A stretch of DNA of 64,000 bases from Macrocystis pyrifera (lineage: Eukaryota; Sar; Phaeophyceae; Laminariales; Laminariaceae): NCBI GenBank assembly GCA_031763025.1, contig JASSKH010000003.1:13760992-13824991 (forward strand), in the 5' to 3' direction. A program made the position numbers and the translations under genes. The notes beneath the pieces are model-generated. The model was not told the origin of the DNA, did not search any database, and worked only from the letters and a program-made list of their open reading frames with translations. Below are positions 1 through 10,553 of this stretch, one piece after another; the stretch's first letter is position 1; each line of letters opens with the position of its first letter.

Positions 1-440
1 CTTATAGATCGGATGTCGATCGAACGCCGAACGATTAGCAATCGAGCGCATGACATGATACTGGTATCATGGTATTACATACCAGGTATACATCTCCGCG
101 ACCCACGCTTGCCCTCGGCAAGAAGCGCGTCGGGGGGGGTGCACTCATGTCATGCGCGTGAGGGGGAAAGGGGGGTACTCGATATCATGCATGAAAGTAG
201 TCGCGTCGGGGGGGGGGGGGGGGGGGGGCGTACTCATTTATTGCTTGTCTTAGTCTTTTGACCTTTCACCACGCATCCCGTTCGAGACGGAGGCACCCCA
301 TGCGCGTGGGGGCGTACTTATTTTCTGCTTGCCTTAAGTCACTTTACCATTGACCACGCATCCCTTTCGAGAAAAAAAACCCGGCGGAGTAAGGCTGGAC
401 TCGCCCTCAAGGAGCGATACCTTCTTGTCGCTGACCCTGC
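1..440. repeat. Intergenic repeats with poly-G linked motif
   Basis: No gene seen. The stretch carries G runs of 8 and about 22 bases. Each is next to a version of a motif found elsewhere in the window (GTACTCGATATCATGCATG followed by a TAGTCG word). Two tandem copies of an approximately 83-bp unit lie at about 229-371; both contain CCACGCATCCC followed by TTCGAGA. Confidence 0.6.
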
Positions 441-834
441 CTATCGTTTAGGGTGGGTTCGCGGTAGAGTTGGGGTCAATGGCGATGCGTCAGACACATC
501 TCTGATTCGCGGACATCGTAATACGGAGCACCTGCAACCTTGTCTGGATGTAGTCTGTGCGCAGGCAGATCGACATCGTCGCGGAAAGCTGATATCATAG
601 GCGCCACCTGGACAGAGGCGAGGACCAAACCAGGGAGTAAAGCTGGATTCGGCAGCGAGGAGGCAACAGGGGTCGGTCGTCGACAAGCGTGGGTGGGGCT
701 AGGTACGAATGAATAGTTCCCGCACGATATTTTTTTTTTGCAACCAAAATCGGGGGAGGAGTTTTGATGGAGGTTATTTTGGCGTTGGATGCGCAAGAAG
801 AGAGGGCTAACCACAGGGGTGTGGCGGCAGCATA
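441..834. other. Intergenic stretch, nothing recognised
   Basis: GC-rich sequence with overlapping open frames on the minus strand but no recognisable protein. If the minus-strand candidate gene ending at 835 is real, this would be its 3' flank. Confidence 0.4.
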
Positions 835-986
835 TCACGTATAGCGTGCCAGGCGGGGAGCGAATCGATGAGACTGGAAGCCGGATGACGCTCGGAGCGG
901 CATCAGCGCCAAGAGGAGGTCGGGCTCGTCGGGTACGAGGGCAGGAGCTCTCCACGTCCCCCCGGCGACTTCCTGCGCAGCTGTTG
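835..986 (-). CDS. Candidate terminal exon, unknown protein
   Basis: Minus-strand open stretch with strong third-position G/C bias. It reads TAAQEVAGGTWRAPALVPDE and later LLLALMPLRASSGFQSHRF, ending in a TGA stop at 837-835. A minus-strand CAG acceptor lies just upstream (989-987), and starting after it gives phase 1, which matches the phase left by the candidate exon at 2171-1919. I recognise no domain. The opposite strand is also open here, so strand and exon status are tentative. It could instead be non-coding GC-rich sequence. Confidence 0.35.
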
Positions 987-1918
987 CTGACCTTGGGCAC
1001 ATCAATTCGGTTGCCAAGAGATTTGCGGCAGTCTTACGCATGCGAATAGTCGGGCGGTCATGGGAAAGGAGAGGGGATGGTCGACTCTATTGGTGTTGAT
1101 CAAGGTATATAGGCGTGCTCTACTTGAGAAGTGAAGGAGGGCGGGGGGGGGGGGGTTGTGTCAGCGTTTGCTTCCTCGTGGTTCATGTTTGGTATTTTTT
1201 TTTACTGCATGTGCCGGAAGTCTGCAACACTTCGGACGGTTGTTTATTATATTTTGCTTCCGCTCTTCAGTAGCTACGGGCAGCTTCGGTCCCTGCTGAA
1301 TATCGCTGTGCCAGTACCACTGGTGTCCGGCAATTGTGGCGTTGGATACTGACAAGACTTCAGCCAGAAACGCTGTAGCCAGTGTCATACCACCAGGCAG
1401 TGCAGACGCGGGGGGTGTTTCCGGCTGTAAGCCTGTGTGCATCGTAGCTATGTCGCACGTTCGTAGTACAGCAGTGACATGTCTTGTTCGTCGTACCTTC
1501 GGTATGTATTGTTTTGGTCGCACGTGACATGTGTCTAATTTGTTTAGTTAGTACACGTACAGTATTACAATGCCCAGGTAGGTCGTGGAACTGACCGTCG
1601 TCCTGGCATGTACGTACCCCGACTTTAGTTTGGCTTTTGTTTTCCTATCAACTTGCCGGTCCCTTTTCTTGACCATGGGCTAGATTTAAAGCACAAAAAA
1701 AACTAAGCTGTGATGAGTTCGAGGATTTCATCCAACACGGACAGTATGGCGATGAGCCTATGTGAATTCAAACAGCGACAATAACAACAACAACAGCAAC
1801 AACAACAACACCAAAAGCAACAACAACTGCAATCGAACAGGACATGGTACTGGTACACACATACTGTTGTACGAGCAAGCATTGTACCGGGTATCCGATA
1901 GAGGGGCTGCTGTCTCAC
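987..1918. other. Putative intron or intergenic DNA
   Basis: AT-richer DNA with a G run near 1140 and CAA-type trinucleotide repeats at about 1775-1835 that give Asn/Ser or Leu runs in spurious frames. Nothing here looks coding. Confidence 0.4.
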
Positions 1919-2171
1919 CTTGCACCGCTCGTGTGATGCACGCGTCGTTCACCATCACCCTCGGGAAGGATCCCCCCGGACGATCGTCTCGGGGGAGGGC
2001 TATGTCCAGCAGCCCAACCGCAAACGCCACCTTGTTGTGGCCCCTCCTATCTCCGCCCCCCCCCCTACCGCCGCCACCGTCACCGCCACATCCGTTTCGA
2101 GAGGAAGAAGAGGAAGAGGAGGAGGTGGTGGACGGCGCAGAAAATCCTCCGAGCGCCTTCGCTCGAGCGAC
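1919..2171 (-). CDS. Candidate internal exon, unknown protein
   Basis: Minus-strand frame opening after a CCCCAAAG acceptor-like end. It reads VARAKALGGFSAPSTTSS, then a Ser run and a Gly-rich stretch, then GHNKVAFAVGLLDIALPRDD and SFPRVMVNDACITRAVQ, and stops at a GTGAGA donor. Codons in the non-repeat part end almost always in G or C. A plus-strand frame (EGYVQQPNRKRHLVVAPPIS) has similar codon bias, so the strand is uncertain. No family is recognised. Confidence 0.35.
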
Positions 2172-2732
2172 CTTTGGGGTTTCGGTGGCATCGTATTGCA
2201 CGTATCGTTTGAAAACACGTGAAAAAACGCGGCTGGATTGTATGAGTGGGGGAAGCGTAATACCGGGTCCTGGTAGCCCCAGCCAGTACAGTAGGTACTG
2301 GCTGCAGCAGATGCCAGTACACTGGACCCGAACAGTAGCCGCGACCCCCCCCCCCTCTCCCCGACCGGCTGGTGAGGGGGCTTCGCCGAAGGCGTCCTGC
2401 CGGAGGTACGTTTTTACGCGGTTTGGCTTCACTTGAAGCTAAAAAAAAAAAAACGTTGATTTCGGGCCATGTTCGAAAGGGAAATTTGACCGTATACTCA
2501 GTTTTGACGAAGGCAAATTGAGGAAAACCGGACAAAGTGTGAGGTGGTACAGGAGTGTGCGGACGGGCTACGACTTCACGCTGCAGCACGCAGCCTAGAC
2601 GATGAAAGGTTGAAGCAAAAGGTGATGTACTCTACTTGAAACAAGTTTTGAAGTGCGCGATGCCGAATCGCGGCTTCAACTTGATAATTTTTTACGCTGC
2701 GCCGAAAATTAGAGCAAAAAAAAAAGGTCGAG
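2172..2732. other. Putative intron, nothing recognised
   Basis: A-rich and mixed sequence between two candidate minus-strand exons. No RNA gene, inverted repeat or coding stretch stands out. Confidence 0.35.
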
Positions 2733-2817
2733 TTATCCAGTTATGTTCCTCGTGCTTCTGCCGCTCCCGCGTCTTTTCTTGATTGGGAGCCAACACAACC
2801 TCCACATCAGCAGCAGC

Positions 2818-2862
<45 letters not shown>

Positions 2863-2966
2863 GCGGTAGTGGGGCTCGACTCCGCTGAGGGCTCGGCTCC
2901 AGGGGCGCCGTCAGGATACATGCCCAAACCATCAGGGGTATCAGTGGTCAAGGCGGCTTCGTCCAT
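2733..2966 (-). CDS. Candidate first exon with poly-Ala run
   Basis: An ATG at 2966-2964 on the minus strand opens MDEAALTTDTPDGLGMYPDG, an acidic start followed by Pro/Ser/Glu-rich sequence and an alanine run of 17 residues encoded by GCT/GCA repeats. Composition up to the Ala run looks like a real N-terminus. After the run the frame (LLLMWRLCWLPIKKRRG) looks like intron, so the true 3' end is probably near 2805. No donor compatible with the phase of the candidate exon at 2171 was found, so linkage to it is unproven. Function unknown. Confidence 0.35.
2815..2863. repeat. CAG trinucleotide repeat
   Basis: An almost pure run of about 16 CAG units. It reads as poly-Ala in one frame on each strand and may lie in the candidate minus-strand first exon. 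Confidence 0.8.
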
Positions 2967-4127
2967 CGTGCTCACGGTCTCCCTCCCTCCTTGCCCCTCT
3001 CCCTTCTCCCGCGTCTGAGTGCCCTCTGTGCCCTTCGCCTAGCGTTTGGATGGCTTCCCGCTACGTTATGAGGCGTTATTGTAGGACGTACGTAAATATT
3101 CAAAGTAATGGCGACCCTCTTGCACCTCCCTCAGCTAAAGTACAGTATTGCATGGCGACATAGTAAATAGTCAAAGTACAGTACTGGCAACCCTGGCACC
3201 CCCCTCAGCCAGTACGTAGTCGTACTGGCAGTACCTGGACCAGGGGCCATCCCTACTTGCAGTAGCCAATACCCAACACGACTGCCCCTGCTACTGAAGC
3301 CTGTACCTCGAATGTGGGTCGCGCAGAGAATAATGGATTCGGTATACTATTATGCAATTTCGTAATGCTCGTACTTGAACACGGCGCATCTGGCGCGGGG
3401 TGGGGGGGGGGGGTTGGTGCCGCAAGCATCGCTGGCCTGTGAAGCTGGCGGCGGTTCTTCAGCACGCATCTGGCGGCCTGGTGGCAGTGGCACAGACGGG
3501 GCAGGGTTTGTTCTCATGTACGGTTCGTGGGACGAATTCCCCGCGCCATGATGTACGTCTTACTTTTGCTTTGCTTCCGTATACTACTCTAGACTATGCA
3601 GGTGCAGATGATACGCAGAGAGAGAGATTACATCGTCTCCCGTAGTCTATTCGCCTCTCATGCACCTGGGGCACTTCTGGCGCTTTGTACGTACTCGTAC
3701 GAACTCCAATTGAGTAACAGGTATATGATGGGCCGAGGATGCTATCTTCGATCATGTTGAACGAAATATAGAGCAGGGGACAGCATCACGAGGCAATCAG
3801 ATAAAGTCAGTGCCAGCGTTTCCTGCTGAAGCGTTGGGTCACCTTTTTCGTGAAGAAGAACAAGCCAAGGATTGCTAGGACCACGGACGCTGCGGTTCCC
3901 GCCTGGTTGGAAGCAGAGGGCATGATGTTTCAGCAGCCCAGCTTGGTCGAACAAACAGAGGGAGCACTCGTTCTTACACACTGGGGTTTATATAGATTTG
4001 CAATGCCTTGTCTTAAACGGGGAGGAAAGCGTCAATCGAAATCCTCACATTTCTGCCAGCCGCTCTGCTCTGTCTTGCCCCTGTCACCCACCTGGCACTC
4101 ACCTCCTGCTGGCTCATTCCTTGCGAG
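2967..4127. other. Intergenic, possible divergent promoter region
   Basis: Two direct-repeat copies of about 70 bp lie at roughly 3105-3200 (each has TCAAAGTA and ends in CCCTCAGC), and there is a G tract near 3405. No coding sequence is convincing. If both flanking candidates start where proposed, this separates divergent genes. Confidence 0.4.
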
Positions 4128-4278
4128 ATGCGCATCCAGGCGCTGAGGCTACTCTATCAGGACGATGGCAACGACGAGGAGAGACGGCGTGTCCTCGAGT
4201 TCGACGTGGAGCTTGGATCTCCAAAGTTCACAGCGTCGACATTGATTCAGGCTCTCATGAAGTCCGAGTTGATATCAG
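4128..4278 (+). CDS. Proposed first coding exon of the E2 gene
   Basis: Reads MRIQALRLLYQDDGNDEERR followed by VLEFDVELGSPKF and LIQALMKSELIS, an amphipathic, charged sequence with coding-like codon use. It ends at a CAG/GTGCGG donor leaving one base (G), which the next exon completes as Gly. The ATG at 4128 is preceded by an AG after a pyrimidine-rich stretch, so it could be an internal Met of an exon starting at 4128 rather than the true start. No domain recognised. Confidence 0.5.
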
Positions 4279-7200
4279 GTGCGGTGAAAAAACGTTATCG
4301 CCCCCCATCAACTTCCCTTGGGCTTTCTGCGAGGCCGCTGCTTCGATCTGGCGGATAAAACAACCTTGCTTGTCGCAACGGTGGGGGTTTCGTCGCGGTA
4401 ATTGGCGCGCAGAAAGCGCATGCGGTCCGAAGATGCGCGTTCTGGGGCAGGGCAAGCAAAAATTGACTGACGATGTTCGTGCTCTCGCTTATTCAACACA
4501 ACACCGAAACCGCGAAGTCACATGGACCCATCAATTTTGCTTCATCTTACCCGCAAGACAAGCGCAGCAAGCAGTCACCTGTCTGAAGGGATATTTGATA
4601 CGTACGGACGAGCAGTAGGTTTGGTGGTGGAACAATACCGGTGCTTCACAGCAGCTTCAAAGCTCAACAGCAGCAGCAGCAGCACATAAACTCCGAATGT
4701 AATGTACCTACGGAAAAGTTCTGAAGAACGTACCGGCGGGACGAGTGGAGTATATATATATTATTGGAAATGTTGCGGACCATTTTGTTTATTTTCATCA
4801 ACATTTTTTTTTCAACAAGAGAAAAAAAAAATCGTCGGGCCCGCTTTTGCTTGTTGGCTTTATTATTTACTTGTTTATAGTATTGCCCCTATTAATACTA
4901 TCGATCCTTTTGGGACTGCAGTCCCGTTTTGAGTACAAACTACTTAGAATTTGGTTAGTTTGTCCTCCAAACGGGACTGCATTTCTAAAAGCTGCTGCTG
5001 TTGATTATACCAAGGGTATATCGTGGACCGAACCCTTCGACTTTCTTTTAGCCTCTTTAGGACTGCAGTCCCTTTTCTGGGGACAAACTACCTAGATTTT
5101 GGCTGATTTGTCCCCAAGACGGGGGACTGCAGTGCTAAAAGGGTTTAGGGGAGAAATTCGGAGAGCGCGCTGTGGTGCCAGCAGTTTTTGCGTTTTTTCC
5201 GAGCCGTCCGCTCAGCAGTTATGGACTCGACCCGGTTCCCGGTTCGACCGCGAAAACATTTCTCGTGAAAATACAGCAGTCCATTAATAATGTACTATTA
5301 TAGATTCCAGGCTTTTACTCCCTCTCTGCGTCCTGTGTGGCCCTCCCTGCAACAACAACGGAGACTATTATCTTATTAATAATAGCTGCACGCAGCGGTC
5401 ATGCGGCGGTCCTGATCATGTCATGTTTTTTCGGGCGTTCAGGCGGTACCGGGTAGCCCAGCGTCCAGTCCCGCTGCAGAGAGACCCAGCATCAATGCGC
5501 GGCAGCAGCTGCAGCAGACGGCTGTTGCTGTGGCACTTCCATCTACTACTTACTGTACGTACAAACCGGTATATACTACTTAATTATACGTCGTACCTGG
5601 CACTGGTATGTTATTGTAACTTTGCTGCTGTATGACAACATGACATTTTACGTAACTTTTAGGACTGCAGTCCCGTTTTGGGACCGAAATCAGGAGTATT
5701 ACGGGGGACTATAGTAAATAGAACCTACTGTGCACATAAAAACCTATATATCTACCTATTTTTACTAACAATATTTGGTCCTATTTACTATGGTCCCCCG
5801 TAGTAGAAGAGTGTTCGTATGATGATGTTCTCACATTATGATATTTATGCCTGTACTCGTAGCGCATTCCCCTCAAATTTGACCCGTGTTTACAACACAA
5901 GCTGAACAAAAAGGCGTCTCGATGGAAGAAAACAAACAACACAACAAAATAAAATCGTGGGTGCACCGCATTACCAGTAAGAGTACGCAAGGGAACGTTT
6001 TACTATTGTTAATAGTAACGAGCTGTGCTATACCACCCCGGTCTGTGTTGTCTTGCCGTTCTTTCTACTCAACTACACCAGTACCTGTGTCCGCCCTCAT
6101 TCCTTATCCAAGGGAGATACTCCAGTAATTCTGTGGTCCAGAGACTGAGACAAGGCATAAAAACACAAGAATAATCGCAAATTATTGAGTAAAGCTCAAA
6201 GTTAAATGCCAACGCACCGGGTACGAGAACACAACACAAGCCGGATCGGAAAATAAGAGCAACAAGACAACGAAGAAGGGACGACATAATTCTGACATGA
6301 AACATAATGTAAGTGTCAGAAAGGCTCCTATCAATATCACTCGTAGAAGAAAAAACATTCATGCTCGAGGGGACCAGATAACTGCTGCACGCACGAGGCA
6401 ACACGAAGGAGAGGAAGATACCGGCATATTGACGGCGGGATCACTTTCAACCAACTATTAATAATACTAGGAACGTATCCATGGTACGAGTCGTAAATAT
6501 CATGTTTACGGGGCGCTTCGGTCAGCGGGCGGCTTCCGCCGCCCGCTACGCTCGTTCACAGGGAAGAGAAAATGCGAACCAGGCGGACAGAGAGGTCCAC
6601 GATTGTACTGTAGATACTCGTACCAAACTGGAAACTTGCTCCTACGAATACGAAAAAAATATTCTTGTAGGCCGGGCATATTTCGATGTCTTCGTTCTTA
6701 CTGACACAGCGAGCTGCACAGATGCTCGACGACATGCTTGCTCTCGCTAACTTTGTGTGCTGGCTTGCGTTGTCGCGCTCTGACCGGCACACACTTACTT
6801 GCCTGGCTGCTTTGTGCAGGGCTTCTGGGTTGTGCTGTGCTGTGATGTGCTTGCGGTAGATGCTCGACGACAAAATGCTCGTATGCACGTACAAAAGAAA
6901 ACAAGAAAAAAACAGAATGAAAAGAGAAAAGGCTCGTCGGCAAGTAGTAGTAGGGTGAGTTCCGAATCGGCATAAAACAACTCGAGGATCGATACCCAAC
7001 AACTAATACCCTCGTCGGCAATCAGGGGCGGAGGAGGACTGTGGAGTGGGAGAATATACTGAGCGGGACAGCTGAGGGTCTGAGTATTACAGCAGTATTA
7101 TTTTCTATGTACTGGCGCACCCGAAAAAAAGAAGAAAAGTACGAAGAAGGGCAAAAACGAAAACAGAAAGGAAAATAAGGAAAAAAAAAAAGATTGGGAC

Positions 7201-8026
7201 CGAAATCAGGGCACGTATGTACGTGAACGTACGTATACAAAATAGTCTTCTACTTCTCCCGACGGCTGCTGCACTCGCATTGATACGTCAGTAGACGGAA
7301 TCACTCCTTCTCTAAACAAATATTTTTCGATAGTCGTATTTGTTGTTGTCGTTTGCCCCCCCCCCCCCCCTCCCCCGCGCCCCCCCCATCTCCACGCGCC
7401 CGCCCCGCCAATCTGTCCCACCCCTTCTTCCCTCGGCTCCCTCCTTCTCCTTCTCCCTCTCCCTTCCTCTCTTCCTCTCCCTCTCACTTGCACAAGGCGA
7501 TCATGGGATATTCTCCCGGGCGGGCATGTGGCGAGGCCCCCTCTCCGCCCTTCCAAGGTCGACTTTGCTGCAGTTGCCGCCACCGCTGCCACCGCCGCCT
7601 ACGGCGGCGGTGGCGACTGCGGAGCCGGTGGCGTGTCCCGTCTCTACGCTTGAGCTGGTCCTTCTCCCTGAAGAGGACGGCGGCTCCCTGTTCATCTCGC
7701 TCGCACGAGCCCAGCTCAGTGTGCCGCTCCTGAGAGGGCGGTACGCCGCGCCTGCGGCTCCCGTGCCAGTAGCTGCCGCACCAGCGACTCCCGCTGCCAC
7801 TCCCGCTGCCACTGCAGCTGCTGTGGCTGCGGCTGCGGCTACCACCGCCGCCGCCACCGGAACAGCAACCGCGACTGCCACCACAACGGCCGCGGCCGCC
7901 GCAGGGCCCACCTCCAGCGAGGATGACGCCCACGCCGGGAGCGAAGGAAACGAGGGCGGTGACGTTCCGGCCGCCGTCGCTCCTGCGGCCGCCACCGCCG
8001 CCGCCACCGCTGCTGCCAACGCAGCT

Positions 8027-8059
<33 letters not shown>

Positions 8060-8249
8060 TTACCATCTCAGGCCGCGTCCACAATCACGCCGCCTCAGGG
8101 CACGGCAGTCTCTACTACAACCGTTGCCGCCGCCGCCCAGTGCAACATAATCTCTAGCTCTAGTGCTAGCGACGCGGCCGTCGCCGTCCCCCCCCCCTCC
8201 CGGAGCCGACGAGGCGCAGGGGATGCTGGAAGAGAAGCCCGCAGCAACC

Positions 8250-8282
<33 letters not shown>

Positions 8283-10517
8283 GGAGCAGTAGCAGCGCCG
8301 GCAACAGTGTCAGCAACCGCGCCAGCAACAGCGCCAGCAACAGCATCAGCATCAGCAGCAGCCGCGGCAGCAACGGCGTCAGCAGCCGCCGCGGCAGCAG
8401 CAGCAGCGGAAGCCGCTGCAGCGGCGGCTGCGGCGGCCGATTCGGCGGCGGCGGTGGTAGCAGCAGGAGCGGCGGCAGGAACAGCAGCAGGAACGCCGGC
8501 AGGAGCGCCGGCCGGAGCAGTGACCGGAGCACCGACAGAAATAGTGGCGGCGGCAGCAGCGGCAGCAGCGGCAGCAGCAGCAGCAGCAGCGGCAGGAGCG
8601 CCGCCGAAAGAAACGTGGGGGCTAGAAACCGACGTCGTCGGCCTTCTCGCCGTGGAAGGCCTCGGGCGACAGCGGGGCCGCGAGGAGCGGAGGCGCCTGG
8701 CGAGAGCCGCGCTCCGAGCCGGCGATGTCGATCGCCTGCTGCTGTGCCTCGGCCGCCTCGAGGGGGAGGCCCCGCGAATCCGGGGCGGGCGAGCGGACAG
8801 GTTCGACGACCCGGCCGCGGTTGCCGAGAGGGAGCGGGACCGGGAGGAAGCGGGCGGCGGTCGCCCGGCGGTGGTGAGAGCATATATATAGCAGTTGTAT
8901 GTATGATACATATGCGATGGGCGGGAGTTGTAGCGCTGGGGCGTTTTTGTTTGTCTTCATGCCTTGAGTGAGTAGGTATATCGGGGTCGGGTGGGGTTGG
9001 ATGGTGTGGGTTGGGGTAGGACGGTAGAGTGTAGTTGAGTGTGGTTGTCGTAGGGGGTCGCCCGTGGATTATTATTGGCTAGATGTATGTTCTTACGTAG
9101 TTCACACCGGCTTTTCTTCTTCGTCGTCTATGTCTTCTTGTTCTGCCTGAGTTTTTTTCGTCCTTTGGTTTGTGTGGTGTTGATCCTTGGGGCTCGGATA
9201 GAACTCGTCCGTTTGATGGCTCTACTGAAATGCCGAGTCGTAGGCTGGCAGGTTGAAGTGAACGCGGACGCTGCTGGTGCGTTGCACATTGTTTGTGCTC
9301 TGGTGCGGTACGTAGGTATATCTAGCCCGCCTCAAAAGCGATGCGTGACTTTAGGCGAGCTAAAAATGAAATGAGTACGCCCCCCCCCACCACCCCCCCT
9401 CATACGACTACGGCAGTGCATGACATAAGTACCCCCCCCCCCCCCCCCCCCCTCTTCATTATATATTATATATATATTATAATTATCTGTGGGTTGGGTT
9501 GGCGTCGATTGGCAACGACACTGCATGCCGCTCACTACGTGAGCTAGACATCCAGGGTACCGTTTTTTTTTTTTTTTTTTTTTTGGCGGTCGCCCACAGC
9601 TGATCGTCTAGTTAGATCATTTGTGCGAAGTAAAGAACCTTTACTCTGCACAAAGGAGTTGATCGTATCACGTAGTGTTCAAGGTAAGGCACCCAAGAGG
9701 CAGGTACATAGTACTCCCATTGCTGTCTCTGGAAGTGGCCACACCGGAAATTAAACTGACCCATTGAAGCTGTCATCCATATGCAAGTCCACCTCTATAG
9801 CGGTTCTTAGTAGGATGCAGCTCACCCTTCATGCGACTCGCCGGACACCTCACGGCGCTTCGCGCTTGGTGCAAGCAATGTCTGCCTGGTCGGTGAAAAC
9901 CCGACATGCTCCGTCCCGGCATTGTAGGGATGCGAGGGTCTATGGTCATACGACTACGGCCATGCATGAGATCGAATACATCTCTCCTATCGAGTACACC
10001 CCCCCCCACCGGTTGGGTTGGCGTCGGTTGGCAACGACACTGTAAAACATGCCGCTCACTACGTGAGCTAGACATCCAGGGTACCGTTTTTTTTTGTTTT
10101 TTTTTTGGCGGTCGCCCACAGCTGGTTGTCGAGTGAGATCATTTGTGCGAAGTAAAGACCCTTTACTCTGCACAAGGGAATTGATCGTATCACGTAGTGT
10201 TCAAGGTAAGGCACCCAAGAGGAAGTTACATAGTACTCCCATTGCTGTCTCTGGAAGTGGCTACACCGGAAATTAAACTAACTCATTGAGGCTGTCATCC
10301 ATATGCAAGTCCGCCTCACAAGCGGTTCTTAGTAGGATGCAGCTCACCCTTCATGCGACTCGCCGGACACCTCACGGCGCTTCGCGCTTGGTGCAAGCAA
10401 TGTCTGCCTGGTCGGTGAAAACCCGACATGCTCCGTCCCGGCATTGTAGCGATGCGAGGGTCTATGGTCATACGACTACGGCCATGCATGAGATCGAGTA
10501 CATCTCTCCTATCGAGT

Positions 10518-10553
<36 letters not shown>

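Larger units (their letters stand above)
4279..7496 (+). other. Intron of the E2 gene with inverted-repeat elements
   Basis: Contains three members of the GACTGCAGTCCCG hairpin family (4904-4992, 5052-5145, a half copy near 5655-5690) and one TACGGGGG element (5700-5802). It ends in a pyrimidine tract of more than 120 bases (about 7360-7490), a strong 3' splice-site context. No other gene is seen. Confidence 0.5.

Noticed and set aside
1762..2436. 224-codon open frames on both strands
   Set aside because: Mostly Asn or Leu runs from CAA/TTG repeats. Only the 1919-2171 part is kept, as a weak exon candidate.
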